Below are positions 55,536-64,000 of a DNA stretch of 64,000 bases, piece after piece. The notes beneath the pieces are model-generated. The model ran no database searches. It saw only the letters and a list, made by a program, of their open reading frames with translations, and was not told the DNA's origin. The translations under genes and the position numbers were made by a program. The stretch is taken from assembly GCF_000309385.1 (NCBI RefSeq), contig NZ_JH976537.1:3556612-3620611 (forward strand). Direction: 5' to 3'. This DNA comes from Nodosilinea nodulosa PCC 7104. GTDB taxonomy: Bacteria > Cyanobacteriota > Cyanobacteriia > Phormidesmidales > Phormidesmidaceae. Each line of letters opens with the position of its first letter. Positions within the stretch are counted from its first letter, which is position 1.

Positions 55536-55937
55536 CTATCCCCTGGGGACCGCAAAACGATGTTCGACAATGAGCACCACGGCGGCCCCGATCGCGTAGG
55601 CCAAAATATCTTTCCAGTCAAAGGTGGTTCCAATCACGGTGGCAAAAAAACGGTTGCCTTCCAGCCCTAGCCTGTCGATAAGGTTGAGATATTGCAGCCC
55701 TTCAATTAGACAGGCAAAGACAAAAACGAGTAAGACCGCAGCGGTTGAGCGAATTTGCCAAAATGCTCTCACAAAGCAATAGATCAAAATAACTACCAGA
55801 ATATCGCCGACAAAGGGGCGAACAATGCGATCGCCCAGAAAAACCGCGATCAATGTTTCGACAAGAAATAGCGAAATTGCCAGATAGAAGTACTTGGCAT
55901 TAAATCGGATCATCCGAGTCATAGTCTTAAGATGCAC
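55536..55937 (-). CDS. DUF2809 membrane protein
   Basis: A 133-aa protein with four predicted hydrophobic helices, ending with the DUF2809 pattern GTTFDWKDILAYAIGA. The start is uncertain: a GTG at 55937 has AGGA four bases upstream; ATGs at 55922 and 55913 are alternatives. Family members are related to VanZ-like membrane proteins of unknown function. It is 6 bases downstream of the DUF58 gene on the same strand, so it may be the last gene of that operon. Confidence 0.82.
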   Translation of the reverse strand: MHLKTMTRMIRFNAKYFYLAISLFLVETLIAVFLGDRIVRPFVGDILVVILIYCFVRAFWQIRSTAAVLLVFVFACLIEGLQYLNLIDRLGLEGNRFFATVIGTTFDWKDILAYAIGAAVVLIVEHRFAVPRG

Positions 55938-55943
55938 TAAATC

Positions 55944-57265
55944 CTACAGCTTGCCCTGGCTTTTGATGCGCAGATAGCTCTCGACTAGCGGGTCTGAAAT
56001 CTGGTGGGCAGGGGCATCGAGCACCAGCACACCGCGCCGTTTGAGGCGGGCAAAGGCGGCTTCGCGCTGGCTGAGCAAATCTAGCGCTACGGCCCGCTGG
56101 TAGGCGGCATCGACCTGGGCCGTGGGCTGGTGGGCCTGGCGATCGATCGCCGGATCCCGCAGGGTGATGCAAAAGGGCAGGTGGCGGGGGCGCAGGCGGG
56201 CCAGGGCCGAGAGCAGTTCGGCGCTGGCGGTTTCATCCACAAGGTCGGTGATGATCACCACCAGCGAGCGGCGGTGCTGCTGCTGGGCGGCGTGGGTGGC
56301 GGCGGCCAGGTAGTCCGACTCTTCCAGCACCGGCTCAATCGGGGTGAGGCGCTCGAGCATCTGCTGAAAGTTGGCCCGCCCGCCCTTGGGGGGCATCCAA
56401 GTGTGCAGGGTGCGATCGAAGACGCCCAACCCGACGCGATCGCCCCGGCTCACCCCCGCCAACGCCAGCGACAGGGCCGCATTCATGCCCCAGTCGAAAC
56501 GGGTGAGCCCCTGCACCTGGGCGGTCATCAGCCGACCGCGATCGAGCAGAATCAGCAGGGTTTGCTCCCGCTCCGGCTCCAGTACCCTCACCAGGGGCTG
56601 GCCCAGGCGAGCGGTGGCTTTCCAATCCACAAAGCGGAGGTCGTCGCCGGTACCGTACTCGCGCAGCTCGGCAAACTCGGTGCCCACGCCCATGCGCCGC
56701 TTTTGCTTCAGGGTGCCGGTGGCTTGCAGGGCCAGCTTGACCGAAAGCTGGTTGAGGCCGATCAGGTCGGGATAGACCGCCACGGTTTCGGCAGCGGGTA
56801 CGGTCCAGTCGGCCCAGGCCAGGCCCAGGGGGCTGCGCTGCTGAATTTGCAGATCGCCCCAGGCATAGTCTCCCCGCTGCTTGGGGTTGACGGTGAAGGT
56901 GATGGTTTCGGTTTCCTGGCCAGTCAGAGTAACCTCCAGCGGCATGGGGGTGCCTTCGAATCCAACGGGATAGTTGTCGTAGAGACGCAGGTAAACGGCA
57001 GCAGAAGACTCCCCGTGGAGCGAAATGGGGTTGTCGCGGCCAATGGAGAGGCGGTGCAGGGGATCTCGTTTAATGCTTGCGCGGCGAGATTTGACCCGCA
57101 GGCCATCCCAGACCATCACGGCCAGGACGCCACCATCGAACAGCAGCAGCGCCAAAACGGCGACGGCGAGACGGTTGGGCGAGCCAAAAAAGTTGGTCAG
57201 CAGGGTGGCGACAACTCCGCCCGCCAGCAGCAGCCCGTAGGTTTTTCGGGTGGGGACGATCGCCA

Positions 57266-57266
<1 letters not shown>
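55944..57266 (-). CDS. DUF58 protein of the MoxR operon
   Basis: A 440-aa protein with two N-terminal membrane helices (residues 10-55) and a large C-terminal domain. The DUF58 core is seen as LREYGTGDDLRFVDWKATARLGQPLVR. A vWA-like fold follows (LLILLDRGRLM as the metal-site strand, VVIITDLVDETAS later). It is the partner of the MoxR ATPase upstream; its ATG overlaps the moxR stop by one base (TAATG). MoxR-DUF58 pairs act in envelope stress or protein assembly in a few studied bacteria. Confidence 0.92.
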
Positions 57267-58236
<970 letters not shown>

Positions 58237-58240
<4 letters not shown>

Positions 58241-59418
58241 GCCCGCTCGGTGTCTCCTGTGGCGTTGCTGGTGTAATGAAGGGATTGTACCCGCTTAAGC
58301 CAGTCGCGTAGCTGGCTTTCGCTTTTCGGGATCGGGGGATGCAGCGTCGCCTCCAGGTCGGTGGCGGAACGGGTGGGCTGCTCATTCCACGCCGCTTGCA
58401 GCTGCTCTATGGGCACAGGGGTATGCCCCAGCCCCAGCGCTTTTTGCAGCTGAATACGCTCGGCCTGGCTCAGGGTTTGCACTACAAAGTCGTGGCTACC
58501 CGCCTTGTGCAGCACCCCGGCCAAAGCTTGGATGTAGGCCCGGCTGTTGTCTATTTTGGGAGACTGTAAGGTAAGCCGCTGGCCCAGCCTGCGGTTGAGG
58601 GCCAGCACCGCGATCAGCGTGACCACCAGCGCCTGCACGAAGAGAATTAATAGGGGCGTGCGGGCCAGGTAGCTGAGCCAGCTGTCGCTGCCGATTTCAG
58701 CGGCGATCGCCTCCTCGTCCCGATACCCGTGCAGGTACTCATCAATCCAAACCCGCCCGCCTGAGCCTGCTACCAGATCCGTCAGCAGGGCAAAATTACC
58801 CGATTGGTTCTGGTAGGCGTTGGCGGCCAGGTGGGGCGTTGCCGACACCACAAACTGCCCCGAGGCAAAGGCCTGCTGCCAGACCACTGCCCCATAGTCA
58901 TCCGCTAAAACCACCGCCTGGTCAGAACTGGGCTGGTAGCGGCGGCGGGTATCGATCTGCACCGGGCCAGCCTCACTGGGCAGGGTTTGCGAAAAGGGAG
59001 CCGCCGTGGCTGGCGTCTTGACCCCCAGCACCACCAGATGATGGCCTGCCTCAATCCACTGGGGCATCCAGGGCAGCAGGGCGGCAAGATTTTGCTGATC
59101 GATGAACCCTGGCAACACGGCCACCAGGGTTTCTGCGCCAGCGGGGGCGTTTTGAATCAGGGTGACGGTGGTGCCATCGGGCTTACCCAGCTGTTTGAGC
59201 AAGTCTTCTACCGGGCGTTGCCAGCGCTGCACCGTCACGCCCTGTTGCTCTAACGATTCGTACCAGGCGCTATAGCCTGCCGGGCCGCGGTGCCAGGTGG
59301 AGCCGCTTTCGAGATGGCTGGTGGCGGGGGCGCTGAAGATCGTCAGCCCCAGCAGCAGGGCCAGGGCCAGCAAACCGGCGATTAAGTTGCGGCGGCTGAG
59401 GGGCAGCGATCGCGTCAC
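58237..59418 (-). CDS. DUF4350 membrane protein
   Basis: A 393-aa protein from a GTG at 59418: one N-terminal membrane helix (NLIAGLLALALLLGLTIFSAP), a periplasm/lumen-facing domain of about 220 residues, a second helix (LLILFVQALVVTLIAVLALN) and a cytoplasmic C-terminal tail. This matches DUF4350, which usually lies in MoxR operons. The function is unknown; a substrate-binding or scaffolding part of the complex is a guess. It overlaps both neighbours by four bases. Confidence 0.87.
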
Positions 59419-60002
59419 GACTGGGCGATCTCCTGGTAGGCGCGGCGGCAGCGCTGATAGGTTTCCTCGGTCGCCAGGGCGTTGCCGTAGGTAATCCGCT
59501 CGTGGGTGCGGATCAGCAGCTCGTAGGGGCGGCTGGGGTGGGCGGCGATGCAGTCCAGGTATTCGCCATCGGTGCGGCTGGGCCGGTAGAGCACGGTTTC
59601 GGTGTCGTTGAGCCGGGCCAGCCCCGCCATGTAGAGGGCTTTGCAGGCAGCGGCGTAGTCGCCCTGCTGGGCCAGCCGCTGGGCCTCGCGCCACCAAAAT
59701 GCCGCCTGCCTCAACGCCTCCTGAGAGGGAAGGTTTGCTTTGGAGGCTGCGGGGTTTGGCTGCCGCCGGTTCAGGTAGGCGGTGATGCCCCGATACAGCA
59801 GCCAGCCGATCCACAGGGCCAGAGATGCGATCGCAACCCAAAACAGCCCCCGCGCCACGGGTTCCAACCAGGGCCAGCGGGGAAGTTCAGGCGCATTCAC
59901 ATCGACCTTAGAAAACTGGTACTCAAACCATTCCCCCAGGTTTTGCCATCCCTGGCGCAGCTGCCAGGCCAGAGAGTTTGCGCGGTGGGGGAGGTCAGCC
60001 AT
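59415..60002 (-). CDS. DUF4129 membrane protein
   Basis: A 195-aa protein, the first gene of the MoxR operon: one membrane helix (about residues 50-70, GLFWVAIASLALWIGWLLY) and a C-terminal cytoplasmic DUF4129 domain (RQAAFWWREAQRLAQQGDYAAACKALYM). In other bacteria DUF4129 regions are often found at the end of transglutaminase-like proteins beside DUF58 and MoxR. There is no transglutaminase core here. The start is ATG at 60002. Confidence 0.87.
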   Translation of the reverse strand: MADLPHRANSLAWQLRQGWQNLGEWFEYQFSKVDVNAPELPRWPWLEPVARGLFWVAIASLALWIGWLLYRGITAYLNRRQPNPAASKANLPSQEALRQAAFWWREAQRLAQQGDYAAACKALYMAGLARLNDTETVLYRPSRTDGEYLDCIAAHPSRPYELLIRTHERITYGNALATEETYQRCRRAYQEIAQS

Positions 60003-60102
60003 GTAGAGAATCAGCCAAAGCTGGCCCCATTATGGCTCAGGAATAGGCTCGTCTAACCTATCTGGCTTGGGCTTGAATATTGCAGAACAGATTTGTCTGA
60101 CG

Positions 60103-60429
60103 TTAACTGTCTTTGCGCGCGATCGCCCGCTCATAGGCCGGGTCATGCTCAGCAAAGCTCAAAACCACTACTCGCCTGGGGGCCGGAGAATCATAGATGC
60201 GGTAAACCAGACGATAGGCAACGCCGTTCCAGTCAATTTCCAATGCCCGGTAGCCGCTTAATTCTCCCTTCAGTTTGTGATTCGGTACTGCGCGGCTTTT
60301 AACAGGATCTAGAGAAAGCACCTGTTGATATCTAGAAAGATCTCTCCGGAGCGATAAAGGTAAATCTAAAACATCTTGCTGCGTTACTTCTTGGTGCAAC
60401 TGCACCACATACCTAATCTTGGTACCCAC
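60103..60429 (-). CDS. RelE/ParE-type toxin
   Basis: A 108-aa protein with the RelE-like C-terminal strand pattern: LKGELSGYRALEIDWNGVAY, then RLVYRIYDSPAPRRVVVLSF and AEHDPAYERA. Toxins of this fold cleave mRNA on ribosomes or poison gyrase. The start is GTG at 60429 and overlaps the antitoxin gene's 3' end by 17 bases, the standard antitoxin-first arrangement. Confidence 0.82.
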   Translation of the reverse strand: MGTKIRYVVQLHQEVTQQDVLDLPLSLRRDLSRYQQVLSLDPVKSRAVPNHKLKGELSGYRALEIDWNGVAYRLVYRIYDSPAPRRVVVLSFAEHDPAYERAIARKDS

Positions 60430-60706
60430 GGGCTTTTAGCCAATGATTGAGAGCCTCTTCATCTACTTCTTCGCCTTCGTCAATCACCGTCACCCACTGG
60501 GTCGGGTCGTCAAGGTCTTTGATGCGCTCCACAGCCCGCGCCTCGGCAGATCGTTTGTCCAGGGGTTGAGCTTCATCCCCACGGTGCTTCCAGGCCAGGT
60601 AGTCGACAAAATCGCGAATGGTATGCAGCTCTGCTTCGGACAGGGTTTTGAGCTGCTGGGTAATCTGTTCGACTAGGGGAATCAGGGTGGTGTTGTCCAT
60701 GGCCAT
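60413..60706 (-). CDS. Antitoxin of the RelE/ParE-type pair
   Basis: A 97-aa protein from the ATG at 60706: a helical N-terminus (LIPLVEQITQQLKTLSEAELHTI, then RDFVDYLAWKHRG) and an acidic C-terminal tail (TVIDEGEEVDEEALNHWLKARGYQD) that would wrap the toxin. No clear ribbon-helix-helix or HTH is seen, so DNA binding is uncertain. A longer reading to 60877 has no sensible N-terminus. Confidence 0.78.
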   Translation of the reverse strand: MAMDNTTLIPLVEQITQQLKTLSEAELHTIRDFVDYLAWKHRGDEAQPLDKRSAEARAVERIKDLDDPTQWVTVIDEGEEVDEEALNHWLKARGYQD

Positions 60707-60786
60707 GGGGATGGAGCGGTTGGGCCTATTGTGACATTTTCGAGCATAGCGTAGGGGCGGGAGCTGAGTTGTCCCGCGTTGATGCT

Positions 60787-61527
60787 CTACGCCACAGGGG
60801 CGATCGCGCCCTTGGCCAGCCGTCGCTGGGGCACCCGCACCAGGGAGACGCCCACCACCAGCAGCCAAATTTCCCACAGAATAAACCCGATCGGCGTGGT
60901 CTCAATCACCGGCAGAGTGGGGATTACGGTGGCCAGCAGTTCGCTCTGGCCCAGCAATAGCAGCGGGGCAGTCAGCAGCCCGAACCAGCCCAGCCACGGT
61001 TTGAACAGGGGCGATCGCACCATCGCCATGCCCAGACCCAGCGTCCAGCCCACCAGCAAAAGCTGCCCCAGCTGTTCGCCGATTACCACGCCGCCGTACT
61101 GGTGCACCACCTGGTAGGCCACGGCCACCGCCGCCCGGGTTGCCTCATCGGTGGCTGGATTGGTTTGCAATTGAGCCAAAATGGGTACGACAAAGACCCA
61201 GCGCATGAGGCCCACGGCCTGAAGCAGTCCCGACAGCGCCCCCATCGCCGTGGCGGCTGCCAGGTAGGGCGTACTGGGGCGATCGACCACCCGGTGCAGC
61301 AGCAGACTGGCCGGAACCAGCAGCAGCGCCGCCAGCCCAAACCAAAACCAGGTGAGAATCAGCGCTGCGCCCCCAGCCTGAAACTGGGTCAGCACGTAGT
61401 CCACCGGTTCACGCAAAATATCGTCGTACTCAAAGGTCTGAATTAAGCGAATGTAGGGAATGTTCGACATCACCACCAGCGCGATCAAAAAAATGCCGGT
61501 GGTGCGCACAAGCTGTAAGCGGCTCAT
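60787..61527 (-). CDS. DUF4386 membrane protein
   Basis: A 246-aa protein from the ATG at 61527, with about seven hydrophobic helices and the DUF4386 pattern (ALSGLLQAVGLMRWVFVVPILA, then VVIGEQLGQLLLVGWTL). No activity is known for the family. AGGA lies a few bases before the start. The divergent AraC regulator at 62031 is a candidate controller, with about 500 bases of intergenic sequence between them. Confidence 0.8.
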   Translation of the reverse strand: MSRLQLVRTTGIFLIALVVMSNIPYIRLIQTFEYDDILREPVDYVLTQFQAGGAALILTWFWFGLAALLLVPASLLLHRVVDRPSTPYLAAATAMGALSGLLQAVGLMRWVFVVPILAQLQTNPATDEATRAAVAVAYQVVHQYGGVVIGEQLGQLLLVGWTLGLGMAMVRSPLFKPWLGWFGLLTAPLLLLGQSELLATVIPTLPVIETTPIGFILWEIWLLVVGVSLVRVPQRRLAKGAIAPVA

Positions 61528-61688
61528 AGCTGGAGTTCCTTTAGTGAGTAGAGGGAAAGGGAGCAGAGAGAAATTTCTTGGTTTAGTAGACTGCGGCGTA
61601 AGCTTGCTGACTCTTGCCAATTGCAAGGAGCCGGGGGGCCAGGGAGACAGGGGAGCTGAAATGATGGCTTGATTTCTGCCTGGCCGTG

Positions 61689-61841
61689 CTAGCGCCGTAG
61701 CGCCTGCTGTAGCTGGCTGATTTCTGTCTGGATCAACCCCGGTCCCAGGCTGGGATGGGGTGCGGTATCGGCCACAAGAACGGTGAAGATCACGGCAATG
61801 ACTAAGCGATTGATGCGAACAGAGCGAAGGAGTTGTGCCAT
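61689..61841 (-). CDS. Possible small membrane peptide
   Basis: A 50-codon reading frame (ATG at 61841) with a central hydrophobic stretch (INRLVIAVIFTVLVADTA) and a polar, Gln-rich end. It lies upstream of the DUF4386 gene on the same strand, with 161 bases between. It has no strong ribosome-binding site and I recognise no family, so it may be chance. Confidence 0.3.
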   Translation of the reverse strand: MAQLLRSVRINRLVIAVIFTVLVADTAPHPSLGPGLIQTEISQLQQALRR

Positions 61842-62030
61842 AGGAACGCTGGGGCAAGTTTGCAATCTGTCGGCCTTACTAACCGGCCCGACCAGGCTCG
61901 TTTGCCGGTGTAATCTAACGGTAAGGTCGAGGGGCAGCGGGCCAATTGACCCACCGCGCCACAAAGTTGACCCACTGCGCCAGCCTTTCAGACGGCCAAC
62001 TGACCCAACCCCCAGCAGGAGCGTCCGCTT

Positions 62031-63050
62031 ATGCCAGAGGCGAAGTTCTCCGTGGCGATCGCGCGGGATATTGCCCAGTACGTGACGGCCCAGGGCGGCG
62101 ACATGGATGGCCTTTGCCGGGCGGCGGGGATCGATCGCGCCTGGCTGGCCGACCCAGACCGGCAGATCGCCGGGGATTGTCTCAAAGCCCTGTGGCGAGA
62201 AGCCGTGGCCCAAACCCATGACCCCGATCTGGGCCTGCACCTGGGCGAAGCCTTTGACCTGGCGGCGATCGGCATCGTCGGCTACGTGCTGCTAAATTGC
62301 CAAACCTACGGTCAGGCCCTCGAAAAGCTGGCCCGCTACACCCACCTGTTCAGCCAGGGGGTGGCTATTTCCCACCGTGTTACCAACGGCTGGGTGCAAT
62401 GCGACTGTGCGGTGCTGGGGGATGTGCAAAACTACCTGCTCGACGAACCCCGACACCCGATCGAAAGCACCTTTTCGGCCTTGCTGACCGCCACCCAGCA
62501 GCTCACGGGCCAGCCCCTAAAGCTCTACGGCGTCTGGTTTCAGCACCCGCAGCCAGGGAACGTGGCCGAGCACGATCGCATTTTTCAAACCCCGGTGCAG
62601 TTTGCCCAGCCCATCAACCGGCTGGCGTTTCCGGCCAGCTGTCTGGACTGGCCCGTGAAGTCGGCCAACGCCAGCCTGCTGGCGGTGTTTGAACAGCACG
62701 CCACCGCCCTGCTGTCGGCTCAAAATCAGGGCTACGCCCAAAAGGTCGGTCAGACCATCAGCCAGAATTTGCAGGGAGATGTGCCCAGCCTGGAGGCGAT
62801 CGCCCACGCTCTGGCGATTAGCCCCCGCCAGCTCCAGCGCGAGCTAAAAAACGAAAACACCTCCTACCAACGGCTGGTGGATGACACCCGCCGCGAGCTG
62901 GCCCTGCGGCACCTGCAAGATCCTGAGGTCTCTATTCACGATATGGCCTTTCTATTGGGCTTTTCGGAACCCAGCGCCTTTCACCGCGCCTTCAAGCGCT
63001 GGACTGGGCAAACGCCGCGTCACTATCGGCTAGGGCAATCCTTCGACTAG
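62031..63050 (+). CDS. AraC-family transcriptional regulator (OruR-type)
   Basis: A 339-aa regulator with an N-terminal ligand domain of the Arabinose_bd/OruR kind (AQTHDPDLGLHLGEAFDLAA) and a C-terminal double HTH (LEAIAHALAISPRQLQRELK, then HDMAFLLGFSEPSAFHRAFKRWTGQTP). The gene is divergent from the DUF4386 gene, the usual place for its target. The effector is unknown. The AT-rich region after it runs to the transposase fragment. Confidence 0.92.
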   Translation: MPEAKFSVAIARDIAQYVTAQGGDMDGLCRAAGIDRAWLADPDRQIAGDCLKALWREAVAQTHDPDLGLHLGEAFDLAAIGIVGYVLLNCQTYGQALEKLARYTHLFSQGVAISHRVTNGWVQCDCAVLGDVQNYLLDEPRHPIESTFSALLTATQQLTGQPLKLYGVWFQHPQPGNVAEHDRIFQTPVQFAQPINRLAFPASCLDWPVKSANASLLAVFEQHATALLSAQNQGYAQKVGQTISQNLQGDVPSLEAIAHALAISPRQLQRELKNENTSYQRLVDDTRRELALRHLQDPEVSIHDMAFLLGFSEPSAFHRAFKRWTGQTPRHYRLGQSFD

Positions 63051-63617
63051 ATGACACCATTGATCGACAATATCTGGAATGTTTTAGCCTAGCCAGTATC
63101 AATTACATTTCTAGGTAGGATATGTATAAAAACACACACCTTGTGACACCCTGTCAACTTATTTTTAGTTGAAAAACTTTTTTGTGCTAGATTTGGGGCT
63201 AGAGATTTTCATATTGATAAACCTCTTAAAAAATTATGGCAAAGAAACTCTGACAATATTCTGGACAGTCTTTGAGAGTCAACGGTTAAATGCAGGCTTT
63301 AGCCACCTTCTACAGTGGCCTAGTCAACAAGAAATCGAAGGTCTCAGCGTTTACTCAGAAAATCATCTGAGTCATTGTTCTGAGAGGTCAAGCAAAATGC
63401 AAAAAAGTTTACCCACATTCTAGATCGATTGGGTGTGCTGCTAGAAAGAAAATAGAAATGAAGCAAGTAATTATTAAAACTTTAGAAGCGATTCTATTCG
63501 AAGTCCTTGAAGCTAACCCCGAAATTAGTATCTCAAACAGGGTAAGCGCAAGAAAAATAGGTCTGTGACATGCTAGGGGCATGCTATCACTGCGACCCTT
63601 AGCGAGTCGGGAGTGCG
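63051..63617. other. AT-rich intergenic region
   Basis: About 560 bases clearly richer in A and T than the rest of the window, suggesting foreign origin. It holds a small hairpin ACTCAGA/TCTGAGT (63353-63372) and several short frames without family-like features, including an 84-codon TTG-started one at 63169-63423. Confidence 0.5.
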
Positions 63618-64000
63618 TCATACTTTGAGCGGAGAAAATAAATCAAGGCGGCCGCTGAGATAGGCGCAGCGCAGGGCCAGGATTTGGGGCACTCGCTCAG
63701 GCTTCCATCGTGCCCCGGTAATCTGCACCCGTTCATCGATCTGCTTAATCCAAGACTCAACGGGGCCAGAGCCAATGGGCAGTCCCTCCATCTGGTAATA
63801 CCGATAATTGGGAACCCGACTGCGATGGGTTTGCAAATACGTCTGAAAGCGCCGTGAGGGGCCTGTTTTAACCGGGGCGAATAGGGCAATCGTTTTATCA
63901 ACTTGCCCCTCCCACAATAGGGATTCAGCGTCCTGCAAGCGTTTCAACGACCCACCGACCTTGTGCAAATTCTCAGTCAAGTGATACCAATCCAAGATTT
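63618..64000 (-). CDS. ISKra4-type transposase, cut by the right window edge
   Basis: About 127 residues of a transposase C-terminal part are visible on the minus strand; the frame is open to the edge, so the gene continues beyond 64000. Features are DWYHLTENLHKVGGSLKRL near the visible start, PIGSGPVESWIKQIDERVQI and GARWKPERV, which resemble ISKra4-family DDE proteins (a late GSGxVE with the catalytic Glu). The stop is at 63618. I see no clear inverted repeat between it and the AT-rich region. Confidence 0.8.
   Translation of the reverse strand, partial: ILDWYHLTENLHKVGGSLKRLQDAESLLWEGQVDKTIALFAPVKTGPSRRFQTYLQTHRSRVPNYRYYQMEGLPIGSGPVESWIKQIDERVQITGARWKPERVPQILALRCAYLSGRLDLFSPLKV

Noticed and set aside
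63169..63423. 84-codon AT-rich frame
   Set aside because: TTG start, no ribosome-binding site and no recognisable family; the length fits chance in AT-rich DNA.

Overview
The window comes from the chromosome of a GC-rich cyanobacterium. It carries the cytochrome b6f genes petC and petA, the PSII biogenesis factor psb29/thf1, a Tab2-type photosystem translation factor, a phycobiliprotein-like gene, a plastoquinone-type UbiA prenyltransferase and several cyanobacteria-only families (DUF3531, DUF3067). The octamer GCGATCGC (HIP1), typical of many cyanobacteria, is frequent throughout. The mix of housekeeping genes and many insertion sequences suggests a Leptolyngbya/Nodosilinea-like filamentous lineage. 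That placement is inference; no rRNA or tRNA gene was seen.

Layout. 0-13 kb: mostly core genes (DUF3531 protein, prs, a glyoxalase-fold protein, DUF3067, petC-petA, typA, a DUF58 protein, gatB, ubiA, an RsmB-like rRNA methyltransferase). A 15-bp tandem repeat lies between gatB and ubiA. 13-21 kb: panE, a complete IS1634-family element, an Ada-like regulator/methyltransferase overlapping an EamA exporter, psb29, a glycosyltransferase and a LysR regulator. 21-28 kb: a GH57 enzyme, a phasin-like protein, a family-4 uracil-DNA glycosylase, a short S1 protein joined to Tab2, an orphan sugar ABC permease and an SH3 protein. 28-36 kb is the most accessory part: an IS982 element with a 104-bp miniature element inside it, a vMAP-type HTH protein next to that IS, an HD phosphohydrolase, a membrane Ser/Thr kinase, an orphan phycobiliprotein-like protein, a RAYT-like protein without its HUH histidines, and simple-sequence repeats.

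36-50 kb: aroA, a hicB gene beside a broken hicA, a PIN-TRAM protein, hisC, a GNAT protein whose stop codon comes from an IS5-type miniature element, a TonB-like protein, a histidine phosphatase, a short CDF transporter, an M15 peptidase with three internal repeats, an exported alpha/beta hydrolase, an epimerase and rnc. 50-64 kb: recF, mutS, a TerB-like acidic protein, a tightly overlapped DUF4129-DUF4350-MoxR-DUF58 operon, a RelE-type toxin-antitoxin pair, a DUF4386 protein, an AraC regulator, and an ISKra4-type transposase cut by the right edge.

The clearest new structure is a family of small palindromic elements. Three copies of one 104-bp element (403-506, 28548-28651, 44202-44305) have identical length and TA-type ends; one is nested in IS982 and one abuts the CDF gene. 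Two copies of a second element (28241-28326, 51405-51498) and one IS5-type element with CTAG duplications (41391-41513) are also present. Degraded or altered mobile and toxin genes (hicA, the RAYT-like gene) sit among them. I did not find a convincing wholly new multi-gene defence or metabolic system. The best candidates for unexplained function are the orphan phycobiliprotein-like protein with a kept bilin-site cysteine, the histidine-less RAYT protein, and the repeat-bearing M15 peptidase with its overlapping exported hydrolase.
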